The notes beneath the pieces are model-generated. The model saw only the letters and a program-made list of their open reading frames with translations. It was not told the DNA's origin and did no database searches. From Cotesia glomerata (lineage: Eukaryota; Arthropoda; Insecta; Hymenoptera; Braconidae), in the NCBI RefSeq assembly GCF_020080835.1, contig NW_025401443.1, positions 186,001 through 250,000 on the forward strand: a DNA stretch of 64,000 nucleotides. The letters are read 5' to 3'. A program made the position numbers and the translations under genes. Below are positions 34,134 to 44,090 of this stretch, piece by piece; within the stretch, counting starts at the first letter, position 1, and the number at the start of each line of letters is the position of its first letter.

Positions 34134-34914
34134 AAAAAGTGTTTTGCCGTATCATATGGTTTTGATTGAGACGGAGAAAGCAATAGACTCTTCTACCCTC
34201 TCGCACGCATGTGAGCAACGAGTTTGCGCACGCGCGCCACGGTGACCGTAGCTACAATGAGTAAGAGCGAAACAGCTGAATTTTCTGTCTCTTTCTGCAA
34301 AGGCGTAGGACTAAAACATAAATTACCTGTCTTTAATAAATTCTTTTACCTGCAGGTAAAAGTCTAAAAATATAAATGCTACATCAAAATTTATAAAAAA
34401 AATTTAAAATTCAATTAAAAAAAAAATTTTTTAAATATAAACCGTTTTGAGCGAAATATTGAGGTAAATCCGTTTTCACCCCTTCAGTTTTAATAGAAGG
34501 GATGACAAAAAAAAATTTTTTTTCTCTACGATTGTTGTTTATAATTAAAAAAAAAAAATAAAAAAAAAAAACATTGGAAAAGTCCAATCTTTGTATTTTC
34601 TATTAAATTTTTATTTTTTAAACCCTTTATACCGTCCTAGGGGTAAAAGGATGCGTTTTAGGGAAAAAATGGTCTGAGAGAGGTAGCCCTAAAACTTTAT
34701 GCTCTACAACTTTTATTTGAAACTTTTTTTAATATTTTCAAAATTTAACCCAAAAATCGTATTTTGGGGTAGTTTTTCATTTTTTTCACCCTCTTCCCGG
34801 GGGTTGAAAATTTTTTTACTTTGCCCACAGTTTTCTACGCATTTTTCTGATTATTTCCATATAAATTTATCCGTATATGTGAAAAACCCGATTTCACGGT
34901 CTTTTTGACTGGAC
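34134..34914 (-). repeat. Right terminal inverted repeat of 12-kb element
   Basis: The inverse of 22778-23556, ending GACTGGAC at 34914 followed by TA. Differences between the two repeats are few (single bases and A/T-run lengths). Confidence 0.9.
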
Positions 34915-35709
34915 TAATCTTTTAAGATCCAGCCCCAAATCTGGCGTTGCTGATCTTTTTTGTTTTGTTCAACAAATGCTACCGGCGTTTTCGGTATGAC
35001 AGAATCAGTCTGTTTTTTCGGACGACCACGAGTATTTGCCCGTTCGGGCATGACTATTCCATAGGCAGCACTCATCGCCGGTGACTTCTTGACACCAGAC
35101 TCCGGAGCTGTTCCTCTCGGCAGCAAATTCTCATCATTTTTTAGCAATTCACGAGATTCTTTGGCACCAGACTCCGGAGCTGTTCCTCTCAGCGGCAAAT
35201 TCTCATCATTCTTCAGTAATTCACGAGATCCTTCGGCACCAGGCTCTCCAGCTGTTTCCGTGGGCGGTAGACCTTCAGGCACTTTAACCAATTGATTAAA
35301 TATTTCTAACTGTGACTCATTTAATTCTAAAATAACCTGATCCACTTGTTCCAAATATTCTTCTTCAAGTATGTTACTATTCGGTGACCTTATTTGTCTA
35401 TCCATTATCGGCTGATCAGAATCTTCATGTTTTTCAGGACTTTGAGGCTCTTCATCTCGACCATCAAGACTTTTTAGTCCCTCATCTTCATTCATCTTAT
35501 TGTCGTTTGATTTTCCTGGGATTATATTTTCTTTCTCCAGATTATTTGATTGAGGATCTGACTGCTTAGGATGTTTCTGATTCTTCCCTTGTTTTTCTAC
35601 CGGCTGTAGAGGGTGATTGTGTTGGTCATTAAATTCGGTAATGACCAACGTGTTTCCATCTCTCGAGGCTTTTAAAAATAGCCTCACTGGACAATCTATT
35701 TTTTTGGAT
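34915..35709 (-). pseudogene. 5' part of split zinc-domain gene: FAR1/FLYWCH-like exon and linker
   Basis: A TTTTAG acceptor on the minus strand ends at 35710, and the exon starts one base into a codon, the same phase as in the paralogues at 37124 and 59416. It encodes KKIDCPVRLFLKASRDG then ITEFNDQHNHPL, a Cys...His-x-His zinc motif of the FAR1/FLYWCH/WRKY-GCM1 kind. A long polar linker follows with a repeated unit (SRELLKNDENL..RGTAPESG). A six-A run near 34958 is one base short; in the shifted frame the sequence runs SATPDLGLDLKRL straight into the part at 22777. The transposon lies at that junction. No first exon is visible upstream, where a MITE array begins at about 35728. Confidence 0.8.
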
Positions 35710-35727
35710 CTAAAATCGTAAAAAGCC

Positions 35728-35850
35728 TTCATAAATCCACGCCGCGTGAACTTAAGGCCTTAAATCTACGAAGCGTGAACTTGCGACTTTAAATCCACGC
35801 CGCGTGAATGGAAGGCGTTAAATCCACGCCGCGTGAAAATACGCCGCGTG
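35728..35850. repeat. Tandem array of GCGTGAA repeat units
   Basis: Four to five units of about 28 bp built on AAATCCACGCCGCGTGAA. The unit is the inner half of the palindromic MITEs at 36981, 37421 and 38264. The array sits just upstream of the zinc exon of the minus-strand gene. Confidence 0.8.
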
Positions 35851-36413
35851 AAAAATTTGTTGCAAAATTACTTTTAACTGTTTCTTTCTTCTTATATTTT
35901 TATTATAATACTGTTATAATATTATACTTTTATTATTAATAACAGTAGTAACTGCTTTTTAATTAATTAATCTTGCACCGTAATTTTTAATACGGTTTAT
36001 TTTATTTCACCAAGTAATATCACTATTAGAGGTCTTTGCAGAATGGCGGTTGCTCAACGAATGAGGTTTCTTTGTTCTTAACTATGTACGAGTTATCAGT
36101 ATGTCGACGTTTTGCTTGTAACACCACGAAACCGCGAAAAGCAGTAATCAGTATAACCAACATACACAAAAAAATATAAATTTAGAAATCTCTGCATTGT
36201 AGTAAAAGTTACGAAGGTATAGTTAACTTATAAGCACATTACAGGGGAACTTGTATTGAGGCCCATCTGTTGAGCTAACATATAACTAATTCAAGTGATG
36301 CAGTAAATTTTTATCGGTCAGTTTTATATCTATTAATTCTATGAACGTATACGTGAAATTCACTTGTGCATTGAGTTTTAATCCAAGAGTTATTGTACGC
36401 GCTGAAATAAATA
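35851..36413. other. Intergenic/promoter region between divergent genes
   Basis: About 560 bp separate the divergent zinc-domain genes. It is AT-rich with a GC-richer patch at 36040-36130. No clear core promoter motif or first exon of the minus-strand gene was found. Confidence 0.4.
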
Positions 36414-36709
36414 ATGGATTTTAATTTAAAAGACAAAGAATTTGTGAGTTTTGAAGAGATGGAGATTTTTATTGATCAATATCAACAGCATGTACGACAT
36501 TGCTATATCGTAAATGACAGTAAACTATTGCAACAGCAAGAAGCTTCACGAAAATTAAGATCTAAGTCTAGAAAAGATGTCTGTCGACAGCCAGAAAGTA
36601 ATTTTGCTAGTGATGATGACATTGAGAGACTTAAATATTACATTGTTCAGTACGATTGCAAAATGGGCGGTCAGCTGAAAAGCACATCTATTGGACAGAG
36701 GACCCCGAG
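36414..36709 (+). CDS. ZSWIM/MULE-type gene, exon 1
   Basis: The ATG at 36414 opens 98 codons plus two bases before the donor GTGAGA at 36710. The exon encodes SFEEMEIFIDQYQQHVRHCY, the N-terminal fold that precedes the zinc motif in ZSWIM1/3-like proteins, and ends with LKYYIVQYDCKMGG and GQRTP, which lead into the zinc segment. The exon joins in phase to 37124. It is presumably nuclear, as DNA-binding relatives are. It could be a domesticated MULE-type transposase gene or a mobile copy. The exon itself is intact. Confidence 0.8.
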
Positions 36710-36980
36710 GTGAGAATAATTATGTTTCTTAGATTTACATATCAATTTTTTGGTTAGAAAATAGTTGTGATTTTCCATTAATATTGATGTACAAATAATC
36801 AAGTATCTATTCACACCTGGAAAATTTTCGATAGATTAACGTTGATTGAACATTAATGTCTTTTATATGGCCGTGAAGTTAATGTCTTCGTATTACCACT
36901 TTGTAAGTTAAGGCAAAGTGACCTAATGTTGCTCCATATAATTTTATTAAAATTTCGATTTAAATTAATTTATTATAAAT

Positions 36981-37100
36981 AACTATTCACTCGTACAAAA
37001 AAAGTCCTAATAAATCCACGCCGCGTAAATTTTAAGGCGTTTATATTCAAGCAGCTTGGATTTATCAGGACTTTCTACGTATGATGTATAGACATGTCCT
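36981..37100. mobile_element. Palindromic MITE in intron 1
   Basis: About 120 bp reading inward from ACTATTCACTCGTAC and TAAATCCACGCCGCG and outward through TTGGATTTATCAGGA to GACATGTCC. The two halves are inverse copies. It is the same family as 37421-37540 and 38264-38416. Confidence 0.85.
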
Positions 37101-37123
37101 AATGGATGAACTTATTTTTATAG

Positions 37124-37232
37124 CACGTACAAAAATGACTGTCCTGCTTTTATACGGATTATTGCATCGAAAGATCGAAAGAAATTGGCCGTTAAAAGTT
37201 TCAATGAGAATCATAATCATGAGGGCACACAG
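37124..37232 (+). CDS. ZSWIM/MULE-type gene, exon 2 (zinc motif)
   Basis: A TTTTTATAG acceptor precedes 37124, and a GTAAAT donor follows at 37233. The 109-nt exon completes the split codon from exon 1 and encodes TYKNDCPAFIRIIAS and VKSFNENHNHEG: a Cys followed by His-x-His, matching the zinc segment of the other two family members. Exon start phase is the same in all three paralogues. It is likely part of the DNA-binding module. Confidence 0.82.
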
Positions 37233-37420
37233 GTAAATAATATTTAATCAAATGTTATGTTAATATATTAATAAAGGATAGCTCTATAATATTTTTATTT
37301 ACATTATATTGATTTGATATAAAAAAATCAAACCATAAATAACGGTTTAATTCTCATATAATATTATTTTTATAAGAATATAGTAATTTTTTTAATAATA
37401 TTATATTTCTTTTTTAATAA

Positions 37421-37540
37421 GGACATGTTTATTCATATACAAAAAAAAAATCCTGATAAATCTACGCTGCGTGAATGTAAAGGCCTTTATATTCAGGCTG
37501 CGTGGATTTATCAGGATTTTCTTATGTGTGAATAAACAAC
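37421..37540. mobile_element. Palindromic MITE in intron 2
   Basis: About 120 bp from GGACATGTTTATTCA to TGTGAATAAACAA. The centre has TAAATCTACGCTGCGTGAA facing its inverse. It is more symmetric than the intron 1 copy. Confidence 0.85.
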
Positions 37541-37614
37541 TCTTTCTAATAATTATAAAATGATCAATCATGAAGTATAAGAACTTTTAATCGACTAAAT
37601 CACTCTATTTTCAG

Positions 37615-37845
37615 GATTATTTTGAACATTATCCTAAAAATAGAAATATGGATGCTGAACAGAAGAAATCTGTCCTAAATTTAATCAGTATGAAAGTTCC
37701 GATACGTCTTATACAAAAAAAAAAATTAATGTCGAGTTTCAAAAGAAAGTAGGCCGGAAAGACCTTTACAACCTAGGTTCTTCTTTAAAAAAAGGGGATG
37801 ATGATACTTTACCTGCAGCAGAAACTTTATTGAGAGAAAAATATG
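37615..37845 (+). CDS. ZSWIM/MULE-type gene, exon 3 (frame broken in A-run)
   Basis: The exon lies between a TTTTCAG acceptor and a GTAATA donor. It begins DYFEHYPKNRNMDAEQKK and includes SMKVPIRLIQ, then a run of 11 A (about 37715-37725). With this length the frame ends at a TAG 24 bases further on. The next frame (INVEFQKKVGRKDLYNLG) is open to the donor and gives exactly the phase needed by exon 4. The exon is thus one base short of phase, pointing to a homopolymer error or a recent mutation. The segment corresponds to the linker between zinc motif and transposase-like domain. Confidence 0.75.
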
Positions 37846-38263
37846 GTAATATTCTAATACATTAATTGTTATATTATTAAAAATTCTAGTGCACACTCAA
37901 GTAATTAGATTTTTAAAAAATAATCGCTTTGCACGGTTTTTTGAAACCCTTCTACAATGTATAATTGGGATTCTGACATAATCGTATTCTTGTCAAAATA
38001 TAAAATTATCTAAAAACAGAATTTAAAAATTTTTAACTTTTTTCATTATTTCGATATATTTATCCGATTATTTTTTTCGAAATTAATTTTAACATTATCA
38101 ATTTTGTTCTCAAACGAATAGATTTTATTGAAATTGAATCTGTAAAATTAATAAAGTAAGTTTTATTTTATTATCAAATTATCATGTTATGCATATCAAA
38201 TGTTTGGAGAGTGTATTCATTTTGATCTTGATAAAAAAAGAGCATTACTTTTTTTCAAAATAG

Positions 38264-38416
38264 AAGTGACTAATACTTACACGTGGAAAAAATCTTGATA
38301 AATCCACGTCGCGTAAATATAAGGGCTTTTACATTCGCACTGCATGTCTTTAAGACCCTTACACTCACGCTACGTGGATTCATCCAGGACTTATACGTGT
38401 AAATAGATATGTCCTT
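38264..38416. mobile_element. Palindromic MITE in intron 3
   Basis: About 150 bp from ACTTACACGTGG through AAATCCACGTCGCG to GTGTAAATAGATATGTCC, with one extra internal unit (GCATGTCTTTAAGACCC). Same family as the copies in introns 1 and 2. Confidence 0.8.
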
Positions 38417-38610
38417 TCAAAATTAAAGCCCTATATTCTTTGTGGAGTTTCAATCAGGCAAAATCCGCGTTTAGCTCATGTCTACGCGACAAAAAAAAAA
38501 TATCCGACAAAAATTGAAATCTGTTCAAATTGAAAGATATTTTTTTTTGTTTAAATTAACACCCGTACTGTATTCTGTAAGCTAAAATTTTTTTATTTTG
38601 TTTTTTCTAG

Positions 38611-39132
38611 GAGCCGATGTAGAAATATTAAAGAACGACAAAAATGAGTTCATTGGTTTATTTTTCATCACTAATGTGATGAAAAATTGTATGAAATTAT
38701 ATCCGCAAATAGTTTTCATCGACGGAACTTACAAACTATTTAAGCGAAATTTTGTTTTATTATTAATCGTTGTGGAGGACTGTCATGCACAAACTAATAT
38801 TGTATCAGTTGGAATATTAGCTAATGAACAACGAGATACCATGAAATGGATGTTAGGCTGTTTTAAAAGCTATAATGAAGAAGCATGTTCTAAAATAAGT
38901 TGTTTTATGACAGACAAGGATTTTGTTGAGCGTTATGTTCTTCACGAACTATTTCCTTCAGTGCCAACATATATATGTCTTTTCCATACATTAAGAACCT
39001 TTAAACGTGAAGTGTCAGTGTCGAAGATGGGAATAAAGCAAAAAGAAAAAGACACAGCCCTACAATACTTAAATAAAATGGCAAAAAGTAAGACCGCAGA
39101 ATTGTATGACAATATATATAAAGAATTTGCAT
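38611..39132 (+). CDS. ZSWIM/MULE-type gene, exon 4 (transposase-like domain)
   Basis: A TTTTTTCTAG acceptor precedes 38611, and the first two bases complete a Gly codon from exon 3. The exon encodes FFITNVMKNCMKLYPQ, FIDGTYKLFKRNF, LANEQRDTMKWML, CFMTDKDFVERYVLHE and CLFHTLRTFKRE, the pattern of the MULE transposase domain of ZSWIM1/3-like proteins. The first catalytic-type Asp (FIDGTYK), the second (MTDKD) and the conserved His of CLFHTL are present. About 170 residues in, the frame enters the TAA/TAGTAA array and no longer encodes a real protein, so the C-terminal half (including any SWIM or PHD finger) is missing. Confidence 0.85.
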
Positions 39133-40816
39133 TAATAATAATAATAATAATAATGGTAATAGTAATAGTAATAGTAATAGTAATAGTAATAGTAATAGTA
39201 ATAGTAATAGTAATAGTAATAGTAATAGTAATAGTAATAGTAATAGTAATAGTAATAGTAATAGTAATAGTAATAGTAATAGTAATAGTAATAGTAATAG
39301 TAATAGTAATAGTAATAGTAATAGTAATAGTAATAGTAATAGTAATAGTAATAGTAATAGTAATAGTAATAGTAATAGTAATAGTAATAGTAATAGTAAT
39401 AGTAATAGTAATAGTAATAGTAATAGTAATAGTAATAGTAATAGTAATAGTAATAGTAATAGTAATAGTAATAGTAATAGTAATAGTAATAGTAATAGTA
39501 ATAGTAATAGTAATAGTAATAGTAATAGTAATAGTAATAGTAATAGTAATAGTAATAGTAATAGTAATAGTAATAGTAATAGTAATAATAGTAATAGTAA
39601 TAGTAATAGTAATAGTAATAGTAATAGTAATAGTAATAGTAATAGTAATAGTAATAGTAATAGTAATAGTAATAGTAATAGTAATAGTAATAGTAATAGT
39701 AATAGTAATAGTAATAGTAATAGTAATAGTAATAGTAATAGTAATAGTAATAGTAATAGTAATAGTAATAGTAATAGTAATAGTAATAGTAATAGTAATA
39801 GTAATAGTAATAGTAATAGTAATAGTAATAGTAATAGTAATAGTAATAGTAATAGTAATAGTAATAGTAATAGTAATAGTAATAGTAATAGTAATAGTAA
39901 TAGTAATAGTAATAGTAATAGTAATAGTAATAGTAATAGTAATAGTAATAGTAATAGTAATAGTAATAGTAATAGTAATAGTAATAGTAATAGTAATAGT
40001 AATAGTAATAGTAATAGTAATAGTAATAGTAATAGTAATAGTAATAAGTAATAGTAATAGTAATAGTAATAGTAATAGTAATAGTAATAGTAATAGTAAT
40101 AGTAATAGTAATAGTAATAGTAATAGTAATAGTAATAGTAATAGTAATAGTAATAGTAATAATAGTAATAGTAATAGTAATAGTAATAGTAATAGTAATA
40201 GTAATAGTAATAGTAATAGTAATAGTAATAGTAATAAGTAATAGTAATAGTAATAGTAATAGTAATAGTAATAGTAATAGTAATAGTAATAGTAATAGTA
40301 ATAGTAATAGTAATAGTAATAGTAATAGTAATAGTAATAGTAATAGTAATAGTAATAGTAATAGTAATAGTAATAGTAATAGTAATAGTAATAGTAATAG
40401 TAATAGTAATAGTAATAGTAATAGTAATAAATAGTAATAGTAATAAGTAATAGTAAATAGTAATAGTAATAGTAATAGTAATAGTAATAGTAATAGTAAT
40501 AGTAATAGTAATAGTAATAGTAATAGTAATAGTAATAGTAATAGTAATAGTAATAGTAAGAGTAATAGTAATAGTAATAGTAATAGTAATAGTAATAGTA
40601 ATAGTAATAGTAATAGTAATAGTAATAGTAATAGTAATAGTAATAGTAATAGTAATAGTAATAGTAATAGTAATAGTAATAGTAATAGTAATAGTAATAG
40701 TAATAGTAATAGTAATAATAATAGTAATAGTAATAGTAATAGTAATAGTAATAGTAATAGTAATAGTAATAGTAATAGTAATAGTAATAGTAATAGTAAT
40801 AGTAATAGTAATAGTA

Positions 40817-40847
<31 letters not shown>

Positions 40848-40866
40848 TATTTATTATTATTATTAT
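39133..40866. repeat. 1.7-kb hexanucleotide (AGTAAT)n array
   Basis: After a short (TAA)n run, AGTAAT repeats for about 1.66 kb (39157-40820) with rare slips (AATAAT, AATAAGTAAT, one G near 40560), then (AAT)n and a short inverted (ATT)n at 40840-40866. Frames through it read Val-Ile or Ser-Asn repeats and are artefacts. The array truncates the ZSWIM-like gene on its left and touches the 3' tail of a non-LTR element on its right. Confidence 0.95.
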
Positions 40867-41613
40867 ATAACAGTTTCTTTATTTAGCTTTAAGCTACAGC
40901 ATACAATAAAAAAATTATAAAAGATATTAGATCTTTTATCACAGATCAACACCTGAGTTCTGTCTACAATTTTTTTTTTACAGTTTTCCTTTTCTTATTT
41001 CTTTTCTTAATAATTTTTTAAAAATTACTAAATTACTTGCATTTTTTGTCTCTATATTCAACTTGTTCAATAATGAAAAACCATGCATATTTATTGTTTT
41101 TTGAGCACTTACAGTTCTTGTTCTTTGTACCAATAGTCTATTTTTGTATCTTGTATTATAATTATGTTCATTATCTACAACAATTCTATTTAAATAGTCT
41201 GGTAATAAATTATTTTTCATCTTATATACAAACACACACACATTAAATTTAATCCTTTCTTCAACAGACAGAAAACATAGTGCATCTAGCATACATCTAA
41301 TAGGTGTATATCTATTTACTCTGAGTATTATTCTCATCGCTTTATTCTGACATTTTTGTAATTTATTCACACATTCCTCATTAATATTTATCAAAAGAGT
41401 TGAACAATAATCAAAATACGGAGCTATCATCGACTTATAAATCAATACTTGTACATTATCAACCATATTATGTATTATTTCATATTTAACGTCTTGTCTG
41501 ATCTATAAAATAACTCCTCCTGTTCTTTTATTACACGATAACATTTTAATATTATTGTAATTATTTATTTCATACTCATATTCACTGACATCAGCTGTCA
41601 AATGTGTTTCAGT
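40860..41613 (-). mobile_element. Internally deleted non-LTR retrotransposon
   Basis: Reading the minus strand from 41613, the frame gives TETHLTADVSEYE, NNIKMLSCNKRTGGVIL, a TAG, then IRQDVKYEIIHN, which is the start of an APE-type endonuclease. It passes without a break into VLIYKSMIAPYFDYCSTLL and LDALCFLSVEERIKFNV (41466-40978), the C-terminal end of a Jockey/CR1-like reverse transcriptase. Most of the endonuclease and polymerase is therefore deleted. The 3' UTR has AATAAA near 40885 and ends in TAA repeats. An (AAT)n run (41614-41640) borders the 5' side. The exact clade is uncertain. Confidence 0.75.
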
Positions 41614-41640
41614 TACAATAATAATAATAATAATAATAAT

Positions 41641-41833
41641 TGTGACGGGTGGGCCTACCCTCCCGTCAATATTATAATATTCTATATATATTTTCTATAA
41701 ATCGATGGGCCAACTTGCCCACCTGAATTGGACACTGAATTTCCGTTGTATTTCTAGCCTGACTCTGGTTACCGAGAATCGCTACTTGCACATGTTGCCG
41801 AGGAGACGCTTTCTCATGGGAACCGAGCGAACA
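41641..41833 (+). repeat. Probable LTR of a Ty3/gypsy element
   Basis: It begins TGTGACGGGTGGG and may end GAGCGAACA at 41833, followed after two bases by TGGTTGTCGCCC, which looks like a primer site. TGTGAC is a common start for insect gypsy LTRs. No second copy was found downstream, so the limits are not confirmed. Confidence 0.45.
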
Positions 41834-41879
41834 GGTGGTTGTCGCCCAACTAAGTGAATTGAGTGAAGTGAATTGTGCG

Positions 41880-43130
41880 GAAAATTTAGTGGTGAGTACC
41901 CAGAAATCGGAAAAACTGAGAACTTTAGGAAATACCCGGGTATAAAAGTAAGAATTATTGAAAATAGGAAAAGTGAATTGAAACAAGAAAAATAAGTGAA
42001 CCAGAAAAAGAAGAATATAGAAAAAGTAATAGTGAATTGAAACAAGAAAAATAAGTGAGAAGAATAATTGAAAATGAAAAGTGAATTGAAAAAAGAAGAT
42101 TATTGAAAATGAAAAAGTGAATTGAAAAAAGAAGATAATTGAAAATTAAAAAGTGAATTGAAAAAAGAAGATAATTGAAAATGAAAAAGTGAATTGAAAA
42201 AAGAAGATAATTGAAAATGAAAAAGTGAATTGAAAAAAGAAGATAATTAAAAATGAAAAAGTGAATTGAAATAAAGAAGATAATTGAAAATGAAAAGTGA
42301 ATTGAAAAAAGAAGATAATTGAAAATGAAAAAGTGAGTTGAAATAAAGAAGATAATTGAAAATGAAAAAGTGAATTGAAATAAAGAAGATAATCGAAATT
42401 GAAAAGTGAATTGAAAAAAGAAGATAATTGAAAATGAAAAAGTGAATTGAAATAAAGAAAATAATTGAAAATAAAAAAGTGAATTGAATAAAGAAGATAA
42501 TTAAAATTGAAAAAAGAAGATAATTGAAAATGAAAAAGTGAATTGAAATAAGAAAAATAAGTGAAATAGAAAAAGTAATCCAGAAAAAGAAGAATAATTG
42601 GAAATAGGAAAAGTGAATTGAAACAAGAAAAATAAGTGAAATAGAAAAAGTAATCCAGAAAAGAAGAATAATTGAAAATAGGAAAAGTGAATTGAAACAA
42701 GAAAAATAAGTGAAATAGAAAAAGTAATCCAGAAAAAGAAGAATTATTGAAAATAGGAAAAGTGGAGTGAAACAAGAAAAATAAGTGGAATAGAAAAAGT
42801 AATCCAGAAAAAGAAGAATTATTGAAAATAGGAAAAGTGAATTGAAATAAGGAAAATAAGTGAAATAGAGAAAAGGAATCAAGAAAAAGAAGAATAATTG
42901 GCATAGACAAGTGATATAATAAGGAAAATTATTGAAATAGGAAATTGATTGAAATAGGAAGAATTGAAGTAAAGTGCAATTAAGAAATAAGGTAACTGGA
43001 ATAAGAAAAGTAATTAAAACAAGTATCCCCGAGGAAATAAGGAATTCGGTGAAACAAGAAAATAAATTGAAAAAGAGAGAGAGAGAGGTCAAACAAGTGT
43101 CTCCAGAAAAGAAAGAAATAAAGAAATAGA
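41880..43130 (+). repeat. 1.2-kb purine-rich tandem repeat leader
   Basis: The plus strand is almost free of C and very rich in A and G, built from variants of GTGAATTGAAAAAAGAAGATAATTGAAAATG, with units of about 37 bp, later about 60 bp with AAGTAATCCAG. Long minus-strand frames here (Phe/Ile/Ser-rich) are translation artefacts of the repeat. It lies where the gypsy leader should be. Confidence 0.85.
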
Positions 43131-43239
43131 AGGAGCTACTACAAAGAAGAGGAACACAAGCCACGCAGAGGATAAATTAACGGCCAGCGGCAAAAGAAAA
43201 CGTTACCGAAAGGGCTCCAAGGAAAAAGCAGTAGGTAGC

Positions 43240-44090
43240 ATGAGGACGGTCATGAAGACAGCTCGGACAATTAAAGGGGTCATAGAAAAGTTGCGACAAA
43301 ATTCTGGGCATACCGAAGACTTCTTCGCAATATTAAATCGGCTAACAAAATTACTGCAGGAACAGAATGAGAGCACAGCAAAATTTGGGGCACGATTAGA
43401 AAGTATGAGAAGCCAAGCAGCCAACAAAATTGACAGGTGTAGATCAAGAGAGGATATAGTTGACCGCAGAGAAAGAGAGCACGCTAGAATCAGGTTGGCA
43501 ACATACGGGGAAGAGTTACAGGTCGAAGAGTCAATAAAGAAGCCCAACAAGGAGACAATCGGAGAAGAACCACTAGTATTCACCGTTACGAATGATGCAG
43601 CCAATGTTGACCAAGGTGGCCCAAAATGATATAGATGCGGAGAGGTAGGGCATTTCATACGTAATTGCTCAGTTCAAAACGAAAGACGACAGCAGGTACG
43701 GCGAGGATCATACAACCCTCGAGGAACCGGACAGCTGTATGACGGTAACAACAGCCGCAATAACGCCAGTAATTGCGACAATAGAAGATCATATGGTAAT
43801 AATTACTACGTCAATAATGATCAAGCCGGTCGAGGATATCAAGGTAACTACAGGGGATAAGAAAGAGGCAAAAATTACCAGAACAGAAGAAGTCAGGGAC
43901 AGCAACAACCTGCAGATAACCGAAGAGATGGATCAATGGGCCCACTGTATCAACAGCAACCATGGCAACAGGATCAACGATCACCCCGAAATCAGCAGCA
44001 ACAACATCGACAGCCAATATCAAACAGCAACAAAAACAGCGACTACCTCAGAAACAGTGGCAGCAACAATCGCAACAGAGACAGCATCAG
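43240..44090 (+). pseudogene. gag: Ty3/gypsy Gag, two in-frame stops
   Basis: The first 129 residues (LRQNSGHTEDFFAILNRLTK and a charged helical stretch) end at TGA (43627-43629). That stop replaces the first Cys of a CCHC zinc knuckle whose rest, YRCGEVGHFIRNC, follows directly in frame. The frame continues through an Arg/Asn/Gly-rich tail to a TAA at 43858, then a Gln-rich tail (GPLYQQQPWQQDQ) to about 44080. This is the usual Gag C-terminus layout. The stops are most simply point changes. Protease and most of the polymerase are missing downstream, so the gene is a relic. Confidence 0.75.

Larger units (their letters stand above)
22778..34914. mobile_element. ~12.1-kb TIR transposon inserted in a zinc-domain gene
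   Basis: The tips are GTCCAGTCAAAAAGACC on the left and its exact inverse on the right, each next to TA, giving a TA target duplication. The terminal inverted repeats are about 780 bp (22778-23556 and 34134-34914) and nearly identical. Interior content: 100-bp assembly gap at 25272-25371, a PIF1 helicase/USP fusion on the plus strand, a zinc-binding ORF on the minus strand, debris and smaller insertions. Outside the tips the two halves of one reading unit (34915-35709 and 22444-22777) face each other, which fixes the boundaries independently. Which ORF encodes the transposase is unknown. The zinc ORF is the best candidate, and the helicase may be a nested Helitron-like piece. Confidence 0.85.

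Noticed and set aside
38598..40241. A 547-residue protein with a long Val-Ile tract
   Set aside because: The first part is a real exon, but the Val-Ile and Ser-Asn tracts are translation of the AGTAAT array.
42146..43164. Long minus-strand Phe/Ile/Ser-rich frames
   Set aside because: They are translations of the purine-rich tandem repeat on the opposite strand and have no domain or start context.
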